Assembly (NCBI GenBank): GCA_032716605.1
Contig: CM064495.1
Span: forward strand, 21,934,586 to 21,998,585
Reading direction: 5' to 3'
Source: Paralithodes platypus
Lineage: Eukaryota > Arthropoda > Malacostraca > Decapoda > Lithodidae
Length of the DNA: 64,000 nucleotides
The notes below the pieces were generated by a model, which had not been told where the DNA came from, did no database searches, and saw nothing but the letters and a program-made list of their open reading frames with translations. The position numbers and the translations under genes are program-made. Shown here in pieces: positions 1-10,703 of this stretch. How positions within the stretch are numbered: the first letter of the stretch is position 1; every line of letters begins with the position of its first letter.

Positions 1-2375
1 CAAGGTCTACCTTGGTCAAGTACCTTGCTTTCCCGATCTTATCCACACTGTCATCCGCCCGGGGAAGAGGATATGCATTGGTGGGGGTCAACCCGTTCAA
101 CCGCCTAAAGTCAATGCAGAACCGAACTTTTCCATCAGGTTTGGGCTGCAGAGTGACAGGAGAAGTCCACCGTACTGCCCCCTTCTCGATCAAGCCTCTC
201 GCCAGCATATACTCCAGCTCGTCCCTGAGCGCTGGGAGTTTAATGGGTGGCACCCGATAAGGTATCGCCTTGAAGGGGGGGTGCTCTCCTACGTCGGCAT
301 CATGCACCGCTTGAGTAGTGAGGCCTAGGTGCTCGGCAAATACAGTGGGGTATGAATCGAACAGGCGCTGCACTGCCACCTGCTGTTCCTCCGGCAGGTG
401 CGCCAGAGCATCGTGCGCACATTGGCTCGAATTCCCCGCCCACTGATCAGCCGAGACATGACAATCCCAGTTATCATCCACCTGATCATTGCTGCCCCCC
501 TCTCCTTCTCCACCATGACCGCGGCAGGTCAACACAGGGACAGCTAGAGACTCAGGTGGGCGCCTCACATACTCCTTCAACATATTAATGCGGCATAGTT
601 GGTTACGCTTCTTCCGGTCTGGAGTGGCAACTAGGTAATCTAGATCGGAGATCTTTGACACCACCCGATAAGGCCCAGCGTACTTGGCAGCCAGAGGATG
701 ACCTGACAAAGGCAACAGGACCAACACCTCTTGACCTACCTGAAACTCCCGGAGTTTCGCCTTAGTATCATACCTGTCCTTCATACGGGCCTGCGAACTC
801 ACCAAATTACGCCCTGCCAGCTCCAGACTTCTAAGCATTCTCTCCCTGCTCTCGAGGATGTATCTCAACATAGAACATGGCTTAGCGGTACCCTCCCAAA
901 TCTCCTTCACCATGTGGAGAGGGCCCCTCACCTGATGCCCGAAAACAAGCTCATTCGGACTGAAACCGAGACTCTCTCCAGGTACTTCTCTTGCCGCGAA
1001 CAAAACATACGGCAGACCAAGGTCCCAATCCTTTCCGTTCTCTGCGCAGTAACATCGAAGCATGCTTTTCAGCGTGGTGTGCCACCTCTCCAACACCCCT
1101 TGACTCTCCGGGTGATACGCAGAAGAGACGACAGTGCTGATGCCATGCTGAATCATAGTTTGTTTGAACAGATTAGATGTAAAATTAGAACCTTGGTCCG
1201 ATTGCACCTCTTGCGGGTAACCATACCGCGAGCAATACAAGAGCAGGTTCCGGACAACAGTTTTCGCCGTGCCATTTCTCATTGGATATGCATCAGGATA
1301 ACGAGTGGCCACATCCATGATAGTTAATAGAAATTTATTACCGGCACTAGTAGGGGGTAGGGGTCCGACCATATCAATGATGACCATACTGAAGGGCGGT
1401 CCACTGACAGGAATGGGGTGCAACAGGGCTCTCGGAATTGTTTGGTTAGGTTTTCCAACCCTCTGGCACGTATGACACATTGCTATCCAGGTTACTACCT
1501 GCCCCTTCAACCCCGGCCACCAAAACAATTTTTCTAAAGCCGCCACCGTTTTTCTCACCCCTAGATGTCCTGCCAGTGGTACGTCATGCGCCAACCTCAG
1601 TAGGCTATCCCTGCACTCCCGTGGCACCACCAACTGGTCCACTACTCCGGACCCCTCTTGCCAACTACGTTTAGGGTCTTGAAAACGCCTATAGAGGATG
1701 CCTTCTAAATAAAAAAAATCTCCTGGCTGTGCATCGCCGTCCTCGTCGAGCTCTACAGCTCCATTAGCACACGTTTGGAGCTCAGGGTCCTCTAGTTGCA
1801 ACCGACGTATATCTGAGGGTGCCAAGCGATCTAACTGCTCCCGGAGCAATGCATGACCTTCCCCGATACTGGGCTGCTCCCTCTGTCTCTCTCGATGTAC
1901 ATAACGTTGCTGTCGTGGAGTCTCGTCATGCCCAGCCTCGTCACTCTCGATGACAGGCCCAGGGGCTACTCCAGAATTAAGTAATGGTGCTAATACTGAA
2001 TCACCCAGGAGAGCCGCCGAGTCAAAACTCTTAAAACCAACTCCAGCTTTAGCCTCCTCCTGTTGATTGTTCCTCCGCTGGTCTGAAGACGGAGGACTAG
2101 GCTGTGACACTTTAGCTGCCCGAGCTCGGGTGACAACACACGCCATGGGTTGTGTCTGGCACCGCTCGACCCACTCTTGCTCTTCCCTACTCACGTCGGC
2201 CGGCCTCTCGGCAACGACTAAGGGTAGAACCTCAGAAGCGGGCATTGCAAAGTCGTTGCCGAGAAGAAGGTCGACGCCCTCCACTGGCAGTTTCTCCACA
2301 ATCCCGACATCCAATTCACGTGCCACACCATCCACCTCCAACTCCAACCGCACCAGCGGGTATGACCGAGTTGCA
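1..2375 (-). CDS. Partial pol: protease C-terminal half, integrase, start of reverse transcriptase
   Basis: I translated the minus strand from about 2375 to base 1 and found no stop: roughly 790 open codons running off the window. In order it shows the protease tail (LLGNDF), a linker, the integrase zinc finger (AHD...GH, then CHTC), the integrase core with IIDMVGP, QSDQGSNF and VLERWH (the D,D,E triad), a GPY-like module (YAGPYRVV), then RT fingers (CIDFRRLNG) ending just after the first catalytic Asp (KVDL). Protease is split from its N-terminal half by the MITE at 2380-2859. The open frame contrasts with the decayed gag upstream and suggests a fairly recent insertion or past coding constraint. 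Confidence 0.85.
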
Positions 2376-2379
2376 TTAA

Positions 2380-2859
2380 CCCTTAAAAAGCGGCTCACCA
2401 CATAAGTCGTATTTAATAAAGCTGGACTATGTGGCGGCGCTCGACATAGGTCGAGTGGCAATTTCAGCACGTAATGTTGCTGAGAGAGAGAGACAAGTGG
2501 TGTCAGGAGACTAGCGAGCGTATGACTGCTCCAGACCACCGCGGCGAACCTACTGACACGAATCTCAGCTCCCTCCTCCCTCTCTCACTCGCTACATACT
2601 GAATTATATGGGGAAAGTACCGAATTACATGCTTTTTGCACTCGCGTTGCACGGTTATTGCAAGAAAACTAGCCATCATAAAAGGATCGTTATGGTGTCA
2701 TTCGAAAGCTCTGTTTATGCCCTTTCAGGGATAGATACTTGTTTTACGTTCTGGGTCTTATTTAGGCATGAAAATGATCACGTAAACAGCCCTATTTTGG
2801 CTAAAAACACCCCGCTGGGCGGTACATATAAATAAACCGCATAGGCCGCTCTTAAGGTG
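2380..2859. mobile_element. 480-bp TTAA-target MITE (piggyBac-type target), copy 1
   Basis: Flanked by TTAA on both sides (2376-2379 and 2860-2863). The ends are imperfect inverted repeats: CCCTTAAAAAGCGGC on one side, CACCTTAAGAGCGGC as the reverse complement of the other. The related element at 34038 has the uninterrupted sequence with a single TTAA, so the insertion and target duplication are proven within the window. A second copy of exactly the same length lies at 17835-18314 in opposite orientation. There is no transposase; TTAA duplication is the piggyBac hallmark, so mobilisation by a piggyBac-like enzyme is inferred. Confidence 0.92.
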
Positions 2860-2863
2860 TTAA

Positions 2864-4578
2864 TACCCTGCACCACTACCACCCGAGCCGCGTTTATAGG
2901 GTAGCCAGTCAAGTTTTTCATCAGAGTCTAGGAAGCACCTGTATCACGCAAGACCTCTACTCCATGCTTGCGCCCCGCCCACATCACGCAACCCCGCCCT
3001 CTATGGTCGCAAAAAACATCCCGAGCAGGGTTCGAGCCTCCCAGGAGCTTCTGCATTGGCTGTGCCTCAGCCTCTGACGAACTGCCCCGGGCAAACTCAG
3101 ACGACTTCGGAGACACACCAATGTTGCAGGCCAAAGACACAGCTGCTGTAGGTGGTTTGCTAGGACAGACTCTTGCAAAGTGCCCCTTATTTATGACAAT
3201 GATAACACTCCAACTCCCCTTTGGGCTTCCCTTGGTACTGGGAAGGGCCCGGCCCCTTCTTAAACGGGACGGTGCTAGTCTTGGTATCATGGCTCTTGTA
3301 CTTTTTTGCATGAGGTATATCACTAACTCGGGGGGGTGGGGCGTCACGCCCCTTGTTACCTGCCTCACTACGCTGGGCAGACCCGCACCCACGAATTAGT
3401 GATAGCCGGAGGTCAGCCATCTCAGCTGCCTCCTGTAGAGTTTTTGGTTGCTTTTCTTTAAGGTTTAACGTCAGGTCGCCGCCCGTCCATTTGAAAAACT
3501 GCTCTAAAAGCACCAACTGTTTAATGTCGTCAAACGTAGTAGCTTTCTCCGACCTCAGCCAATTCCCAAAAGCATCAGACAGCTCCCGGGCATGTTCCAA
3601 AAAGGTGCTCGCCCGACCCTTGGTAACACCCCGGAACTTCAACCTGTACGTCTCTGGTTGTAGTTCGTATGCTCTCAGGACAGCCTCCTTGAGTTCCTCA
3701 TAGATAATACACGACTCTATAGGCAATGCATCATAAGCCTTGAGTCCCTTGCCCACAAGTCTAGAGGAAACAAGGGCTGCCCACTTCTCCCCAGGCCACT
3801 GGTGTTCCTGGCACTTCTTCTCGAATCTCATGAAAAATTCGGTGACACCGACTCATCAAATACAGGGACTAGCTTCAACAGGTGCGACAAAGACTGATCA
3901 TGCCCACGATTCCCACCACCGTGACGTTGCCCTGTCGTTTCCACCCGAGTCTTCTCAAGATCAATATCTGCATGGTACCTGGTAGACTCAGCCTCCGACT
4001 GGGCTTTTATTCTCGCGAGTTCGAGATCAGTCTGTTGTTTAGCCTTAGCGAGTTCGAGATCAGCCTGTCGCTTAGCCTCTATCTTAGCGAGTTCGAAACG
4101 TTCCTCACGCTCAGCCTGCATCTTAGCCATCTCAAGCTGGAAGAGCATTTCTGTAGTGAAACCTTGAGGAGGAGGTGCAACTATTGGAGGCCCACCCAGC
4201 GATCCTAAACCACGCTGCCAGCGGCTATCAGCCTGCGGGAACGTACTAAACTCCGGCATCCTAGAGGTCCCGATGGGAGTAGAGTGGAGGGGGGGCTCGA
4301 GCAGAAGTCCCCGAGCACCCTCTCCACCCTGGACCTCACTAGCCGCCCCCAGTACGCAAGCCCTCAAATCGTTCTTCTTGATGCCATGAGCCACCTTAAG
4401 CCACATGAGGGCAGCCAAACACTGTAGACCTTACTTCCCTCTAGTCGATCAGCTGTTATAGGCACCTCCAAAAACTTCTTTGCGGCCTCCTCACTAGTTA
4501 CTATAACCCCCCTGACATCTGCCCATCAGAGCCTGCATCATTCCCTGAACCCTCAGTATGATCTGATTCGTCTCCCAT
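2864..4578 (-). pseudogene. Degenerate gag plus N-terminal half of protease, family A copy 1
   Basis: Starts at an ATG at 4578. Parts in order: an acidic N-terminus, a Lys/Glu-rich coiled coil (ELAKIEAKRQ type), a capsid region that includes a SCAN-like stretch (LVLLEQFF...LKEKQPKTLQEAAEMADLRL), a CCHC knuckle (CYHCHK...GHFARVC) and the protease active site LRDTGAS. By comparison with copy 2 there is a frameshift near 4460-4510, a 1-nt deletion near 3850 (VFDES), a 1-nt insertion plus stop near 3190 inside the zinc knuckle, and a TAG in place of CAG just after DTGAS (about 2938). Gag would form the particle; this copy cannot encode it whole. Confidence 0.85.
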
Positions 4579-4798
4579 TGTGTCCACCAAAAATTCTCAC
4601 GTTTATAAAAAAAAAAAAAGTACCCAAGCTCCTATGTAGCACTATTCACTTGCCAAAAATGTCTGAAGACTCTCAAGTGCTATACTACTTTGCCAAAAAA
4701 AAATCTAAGGTGCCCACTATATTCCTCAATAAAACAAATGCCCACAACAATCCTGCAATTATCTCTTAGTTCACAAGATCCTGAGCTAGGTCGCCATT

Positions 4799-6501
4799 TG
4801 TTACGATCCAGGTTCTCAAAGACACTGGGCTCTTCAACATTGGACTAGATAATGGCAAAAAGCAACAACGGTAACACTAGATCCAACCCCTGCCTTAAAC
4901 ACTGGAAAACAAAACACCATTACCGCCCTGAGTCGTGCCTGGACAACGAGGTATCCTATGACTCGGTAACTGGTGCACACACACTAGGCTGACGCTCAAT
5001 GAAACAGCCTATTTTCAAACAGTAAAAGATTACTCGATTATGTTACAAAAAGAAAAGATAGTTAACGTGATTATTTACGTTACGGTAGATACTCAAATAA
5101 CTGGCACTCCTGTATTAAAGAAAGTGCAATGCTAGTCCTGCAACATCAACTGGAAACTTCTGAAATAAGTCTGATGCTGGGAAGATGTTCGTAAAGAATC
5201 TTGAACAATTATAATGCAGAATACGGGTCACAATAAATGCTAGGACATATAGTAATAATAGGCAGGCGAATAATAAAGACTGCGCAAAGGTAGTAATGCT
5301 CGACAACTAAAGAAATGCTTTGTGACACAACGCAACAGCCTACTCGGGATGTGCAACTCAACAACAACCTCGGCTCAAAAGTGCAGTGAATAATAATGCT
5401 GCATACATATAATAATGGGGCTTATCTCTAACCAGTGTCTGCTCAGTTAATAAAGTCTAGCTGGGGTATCAAGGCAGGGCAACAATGGGCGAGCATGCGG
5501 CTCGTAGCCTAACGTTGTCCAAGGGTGGTATAATGAAGATTACGTTATATGACGGGGATGCTCTCTTGATAAATCTAGGTCTCTAGTACCTAGCTCTATC
5601 CTGGCGATCCCTCAGAAGTCAACACAAAGAGGCAGCACTATGTTGTGAGGGATAGGCTATGGCCCTCTCACACCACAGCGCTGTGCTCGCAAAGTAAACC
5701 AACCCGAAGACAACTTAGGCTCCCACAGTACCTGTCGATGTCGTGCAGAGCTTAGCTAACACTGCACACATCGGAGACAACGACACAGTAACCTTACCCC
5801 TAGTCTAGCTTTAGATAACCAAGAAGAATCACTCAACACCTTGCAAGGGAGACATATACCGGTCTACAACCTTCCCGAGAGAAGACACATACGGAAAAGT
5901 CCGTCTCTCTAAACCTCAATAAAGCATAATACCTCCTTAACCTAATACATGGAAATATCTGAGAGCTTCGCGTACAATACGACTGGTCGACGGTGAACGT
6001 CTATGCTGAAACCAGAAGGGATGTTGAGTTTAATAAAGATTAGAGAATGAGAAAGGAGAAGTCGAGAGAGAGAAATAGTATGCAAGTAGCGAGTATGGGG
6101 GACAGAATTGCAAAGGATGTAGGCGATACGCGTGTCAGGCAAGCTCTGAGCTGGTAAAAACACGAGGCAGCGACGGGAAGGGACTAGTTGACCACCCGGC
6201 TGCCAACGCCGTCAGCGCCCAAGCGAGCCGTGTCATAGCTCACCACGCTGCTGGGTGTACTCCTTCACACTCTCTCGCTCGCCTCCCACACAAGCAACAT
6301 TTATATTATAGCGAATATAAAATATAAGGCGCGGCCACAGACCAAAACAAAGACCACTTCTAGACTGTCTGTGGCAACACGACACTAATGAAATAAAGCA
6401 GATCATTCTAGGACAACTGTAGCCTATCCCCCCATCCTGGCGAGTGCTAGCGAGCTGCAATGCCCCACGCAACCATTCTGCTAACGCCGGGAGGCGTCAC
6501 A
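4799..6501 (-). repeat. LTR of family A, copy 1 (1703 bp)
   Basis: On the minus strand it begins TGTGACGCCTCCCGG and ends ATCGTAACA, with TG...CA termini. It matches the LTR at 30441-32121 along its length with scattered differences. The inner edge is followed by AATGGCGACCTAG, the primer-binding position. It contains the 33-nt stem-loop shared by all LTRs in this window (5568-5600). Short open frames inside are not genes. The partner LTR is outside the window, so the target duplication (likely TGAG on the right) cannot be confirmed. Confidence 0.9.
5568..5600 (-). other. Conserved LTR stem-loop (family A copy 1)
   Basis: Minus-strand reading: lower 6-bp stem (GATAGA with TTTATC, one G-U), one opposed mismatch (G/A here), upper 6-bp stem (CTAGGT with ACCTAG), 7-nt loop ACTAGAG. 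The same 33-nt architecture recurs in the other LTR families with compensatory changes. Confidence 0.7.
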
Positions 6502-7979
6502 TGAGAGACGTGGCATTTAGATGAATTACTGAATGACTGATTTCAAAGAAAGCAAAGCAAAGATATTAAAACCATATGAGGGACACTGTACATATCCTTC
6601 ATACATCAGTGGATGTAGAGGTAATAGCTAGCTGAATATGATGATTACAAGCTTAATGTGACTAACATAAATAACTACAACAAATGTATTACAATAGTGG
6701 TACTACACAAAATAATACAATCATACGAGGGAAACTATTCATAGAGAGAGAGAGAGAGAGACACGGAGTGCTATTGTATACTTACACGTGCCGGATTAAA
6801 CCCTGTTTCTTGTTACACACAGCAAGAAAGGGTCACTATTCACTATCAATTACTCTTACGCCAGCTCTTCGCCCGTACACATTAAATGTTTCACAGAATA
6901 TATGTCTAATATTATGCTATGCTCAATGATCTCCCCACCAACAAAGTTGCATGAAGGTAATGCTTACTTCTCTGTTTGTTTGCCTGTCTGTAAACAAATA
7001 TATCTCACAAATTTATGAACCCGTGTACACAAAATTTGGTGGTTAAATAGGATATACACCAAGGAAAAGGTTATTTAGTTTAAGAGGTGATCTGGAGATG
7101 TTCACGAATGAAGAAGATATCTAATTTAGGAGGCGATCTGTAGATTTTCAAAACATTTGGTGGGCAGAGATGTGCTCCAAGGAAGAAGTGATTCAATTTA
7201 GGAGGCGATTCGGATCATATCCTGGAACCCAGATCCAGAAGAAAATGTAGGCCTATGATATTAAGGGGAGACTGGCCGTTTGTTTGGTCTATTAATTCAT
7301 TTATTCATATGTGTTTTTAGTTTCCTCCCTAGACCTCCATCAAGCTTAGAAAAACACCCCCTAGACCCCCCTTCAAGATAAATTTGTACATTTTTCGGTA
7401 GAAAAATTTCCCGGCCTAAGGCCGGTTCCTCTAAAATTGCAGGGTCGCTATCGCTCGCCAAGAAATAATCGACACCTAAATGGAATGAAATGTGTTAAAA
7501 TTGACAACGAAATGGGGCGAAAGTTGTTAAAATCGCCAAACTAATGGGCCGAACGCCTTATAATTTCAAAACTAGTGGGCTAAACATTAGGGAGAAGGGG
7601 GTCCAGAAAAATGGTCTTCCTCCCCTTAATGTTAAATAACGAGCCAGCCTAGGTGGATGTATGCGCTCTACCGAGTGCCCCTCTAGTTACACTCTAGGTA
7701 ATGCTGCAAAACAGGTGGTATTCGTGTCATGCTTACAGGAGTCGCTCAAACTCTAGACCATGTAATTACCAGCTGTCGCAAATTGTCATGTCCCCATCTT
7801 GATCACTCAGCTATTACGAAGATGATGTAGTGAAAATGTTGTTAATTATGAATGAATAAACTGGTAGTAATATGATGCAGATACATACAGTAAGATATAT
7901 ATATTTCAATCAAGTTTCAAACAATTATCTCCTAAGGGATACAATGTACCGCCAGCTGGAAACAAAAATACTATAATTA
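6502..7979. other. Non-coding stretch outside the MITE at 7264-7626
   Basis: No supported gene. Holds a short (GA)n run near 6742-6760. At about 7060-7220 there are loosely repeated phrases (AGGAGGCGATCTG and variants) that look like old low-copy repeat debris. From 7627 to 7979 I see only AT-rich unique-looking sequence. Confidence 0.5.
7264..7626. mobile_element. ~365-bp MITE with TA target duplication (AGGGGA family), copy 1
   Basis: Ends are inverted repeats AGGGGAGACTGG... and ...CTTCCTCCCCT, flanked by TA on each side (7262-7263, 7627-7628). Aligns over its full length, in reverse orientation, with 39840-40205; an older, more diverged copy lies at about 10231-10501. There is no coding capacity. 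The TA duplication suggests a Tc1/mariner-type transposase acting in trans (inference). Confidence 0.85.
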
Positions 7980-8103
7980 GGGTCCGGTCACACCAAGCCC
8001 GCACTCAGACATATTCTGACGCAAATTATTCGATCGGTTAAATCAGACAAAAAACAACATGGAATAACCCGTTTCATTACCTCACATTTTAGGTAAGCTG
8101 TTC

Positions 8104-8150
8104 AAACTGCCTCACCAGATTATGTCTGATATAATCTGGTGAGACAGTTT
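8104..8150. repeat. Imperfect palindrome inside the Harbinger-like MITE
   Basis: Arms around CTCACCAGATTAT / ATAATCTGGTGAG, extended by AAACTG / CAGTTT, with a short GTCTGAT centre. It could form a hairpin or cruciform. Likely structural debris of the MITE; no function is assigned. Confidence 0.75.
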
Positions 8151-8174
8151 AAAATGCTGGCTCATAATGTGAAG

Positions 8175-8416
8175 TTGTTGTTGTTGTTGTTGTTCCCCAA
8201 GCTGCCTGGCCGAACAGCCCCAAGGCCCCGAGCAATTCCAAGGCCATAACCGACCGCCCCCACAGAACCCTCCCTGCCGACCACAATAAAGCCTGGGTGA
8301 CCGAAGCCACTCCATGGCGGGGAGCTGAGGAGGGTGCGGAAAAGTCCGGGAAACCAAAGCCCCACCCAGGGCCCTGTGCCCCTCAGCAATTATGAAGAGA
8401 AAGTTGAGGGGCAAGG
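8175..8416 (-). mobile_element. SINE with (AAC)n tail, copy 1
   Basis: A 242-bp unit, nearly identical to 41712-41953. On the minus strand it begins CCTTGCCCCTCAACTTTC and ends CAGCTTGGGGAACAACAACAAC. The short direct repeat AATGTGA occurs on both sides, as expected of LINE-driven retroposition. It has no coding role; the ~75-109 aa frames inside it are incidental. A diverged fragment of the same family is at 47788-47880. Confidence 0.85.
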
Positions 8417-8882
8417 AAAAATGTGACGCTTTGGCTTCCAATCTTGGTAGATTGGGAGGTCAATCCACGGAAAAGACGCCGTCACTTGAGATCTAGAAAA
8501 TATATAAGTTAAAGGAACAGTCAGAGTAAGCTATGGGTATGGCAGAGATTGCTCAGTTCTCACTCTGATAGACCAGCCCATCACCACATGACTAGAACCC
8601 AATCCTCTCAGCATCAGCTAGGAAAGGCCCTAGAAAGCCGCCTTTGGCGGGGGGATAGCTCCCCTATTTCAACCCCTTTCGGGGTCGGGAAGTTATTCCA
8701 AGTCGTTTCTCTCTGATGAAACTGATCGAACAAATTTGCGCCAGAATATGTCTGGTTCCAAGGTTGGTATGACTTGACCCTTAGTTGGTGTGTTTGTCTG
8801 TTCTTGACTTCTCTCATGCTTGATGGATGTTAACCATATATCATATGTATAACCACCTAAATATATTATGGTTGTATCTTAA

Positions 8883-9025
<143 letters not shown>

Positions 9026-10023
9026 CATTTCATGTTTGGTTTGCGAATATGTGACTAGTATGTGGTTGAGTGGAGTAGCTGCTGTACCACACTTAAATAA
9101 ATGAGCTAATTATCAAACCCTTTGGCCAAGCTAAATATCATATTAAAAATGTTTGTATATATTTTCCATCACAAGTTTACGCTTCCTACTTATTTTTTTC
9201 ACTGCTATTTTCTATATTCTGGTATGTAAATATATTAACCCTTTTATTGTGGGCTCTTTATATATGGATTTACTGCTCTCTGCTGGGTCTTTTAGCTAAT
9301 TGTCACTCAATATAAGATACCTTAGCGCAGTATCCATACCACTGAGTAAATTCAAGCAAGTTCCGATGGAAATTTCAGGTTAAAATCTTCTTATATAAGT
9401 CTACTTCAGTCATTCATGGCCTTCATGATCTTGAGCATATCTACTAAAACTTCCAATGCCAGCCAGGGCTTGGTACAGGGAGCTTATTATCCCTTCCTCT
9501 TTCGTAAGTTTACATTAACTCATCAAGTTTTGTGTTTAGAAAACAGTATCAGATATGGCCTGCAAAATGAAATGAACCTCGCATCCATACCTTTCTGTCA
9601 CAATTCCACATGGAAGTAGACCTCTTTTGGGTTGAATTTCAACTTCCAAATCACCTTTTATGATAGAGTCCTATATAGCATACTGCTATTTCTATGGGAG
9701 CAACAAGCAGAGTGGCTCGGTATTACAAAAGGCAGCCAGTAATACTAAAACATTTCAGTATGTTGGCCACAGTAAACGATAATATTACATCACCCACAGC
9801 GAAAGTGTTAAACTTGTTTTTACGAGTGTTGAATGCTTTCCCCCAAAACTGTGCTATGTCTTTATCTCCCTGTATATGTATGTTGTATATTTATGTTAGG
9901 CTTTTTTTTAGTTGTCTCCCCACAAACCCTCAACCTTAAACATTCTTGAAATTATTACACTCTTCCTCAGTATTTCCCCATCTCTAATTTCATCTATATC
10001 TCAATATTTGCCTAATAATACTG

Positions 10024-10076
<53 letters not shown>

Positions 10077-10230
10077 GAAACCGTTTAATGTTGATAACAA
10101 GAGGATCAAAGGATGTCAAGATGTACAACATTAGTTGGATAATGAGGGTGATTAGTTAATGAGACCCATAACAGACTGAATTATTTATTAAGTGTCTGAC
10201 TGGCTAAATGTGTAACTGAATAGCTTTATA
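9026..10230. other. Non-coding stretch
   Basis: No homology-supported gene. AT-rich sequence with small frames lacking recognisable domains. The only clear structure is the (GA)n tract listed separately. Confidence 0.5.
10027..10074. repeat. (GA)n microsatellite
   Basis: About 24 uninterrupted GA units. Confidence 0.95.
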
Positions 10231-10502
10231 AAGGGATGGTGGGTTTTTCTGACCCCCCTTCTCCCTCATCTTTAACCCAATTAGTTTATGAGATTTTAAG
10301 ATGTTTGCCCCATTGTATGGCGATTTCAAGATCTTTCGCCCAATTTTGTTTGCCAATATTAAGACCTTTCATGCAATTTAGGTGTCGATTCTTTCCTGGC
10401 GAGTGATAGCGAATTTGGCTGAGACATTTTTCTATAGACAAATTTACAAATTAGCAAATATAAATATAAATAATTAAGAAAATAGATACGCTCATCCCCC
10501 CT
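10231..10502. mobile_element. Old, diverged copy of the AGGGGA/TA MITE family
   Basis: Shares the ordered blocks of the 39840-40205 element: GGGTTTTTCTGACCCCCCT near the left end, TTTAACCCAATTAGTTT, TAGGTGTCGATT, GCGAGTGATAGCGA, then a shorter right arm ending CCCCCCTTAA. It has lost part of the right half. The ends are less certain than in the other two copies. Confidence 0.7.
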
Positions 10503-10703
10503 TAATAATATATTACTGACTGACTGATGATACTAGCATCATATAGTATGACATTATGTAACTCAGATATTTAAAAACGTATATGAATTACTTACATAAT
10601 GGGATACTAAAGACAGCAAAGAAGAGATTATGTATGTAGAGTATGTAGAAAACACCACCAAAACATTGTTTTTTGTCAATTATGTGACCTTTAATCTCTA
10701 TGT

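Larger units (their letters stand above)
1..6501 (-). mobile_element. Gmr1-like Ty3/gypsy retrotransposon, family A copy 1 (cut by left window edge)
   Basis: Read on the minus strand: LTR (6501 to 4799), a primer-binding-like TGGCGACC starting 2 nt inside it, gag, protease, integrase, then the start of RT at the window edge. Integrase lies upstream of RT, the reverse of ordinary Ty3/gypsy order and diagnostic of Gmr1-like elements. The LTR and gag are close relatives of the copy at 30441-34427. Gag carries frameshifts and a stop, and a 480-bp MITE interrupts the protease, so this copy cannot be autonomous although its pol frame is open. The second LTR should lie left of the window. Confidence 0.9.
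7980..8780. mobile_element. Harbinger-like MITE with long terminal inverted repeats, carrying a SINE
   Basis: The left end GGGTCCGGTCACACC and the right end (as reverse complement GGGTCAAGTCATACC) are inverted repeats; the similarity extends about 70 bp inward (CAGACATATTCTG.CGCAAAT, then TTCGATC, in both arms). TTA flanks both sides (7977-7979 and 8781-8783), the target type of PIF/Harbinger elements. A palindrome sits at 8104-8150. Removing the SINE at 8175-8416 and its target duplication leaves about 550 bp. No transposase frame is present. Confidence 0.8.

Noticed and set aside
731..1327. 198-codon plus-strand frame
   Set aside because: It is antisense to the open integrase frame of the Gmr1-like pol on the minus strand.
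2608..2835. 75-codon frame shared by both 480-bp MITE copies (also 17859-18086)
   Set aside because: Similarity of the two copies is uniform at DNA level and extends over the whole element; there is no domain and no sign of protein-level selection.
5115..5306. 63-codon frame repeated at 31611-31802
   Set aside because: Lies inside family A LTRs in both places; conserved only because the LTRs are related.
8112..8441. 109-codon frame with Gln run, similar to 41676-42014
   Set aside because: The Gln/Asn run is the translated (GTT)n tail of the SINE; the frame spans SINE and flank boundaries.
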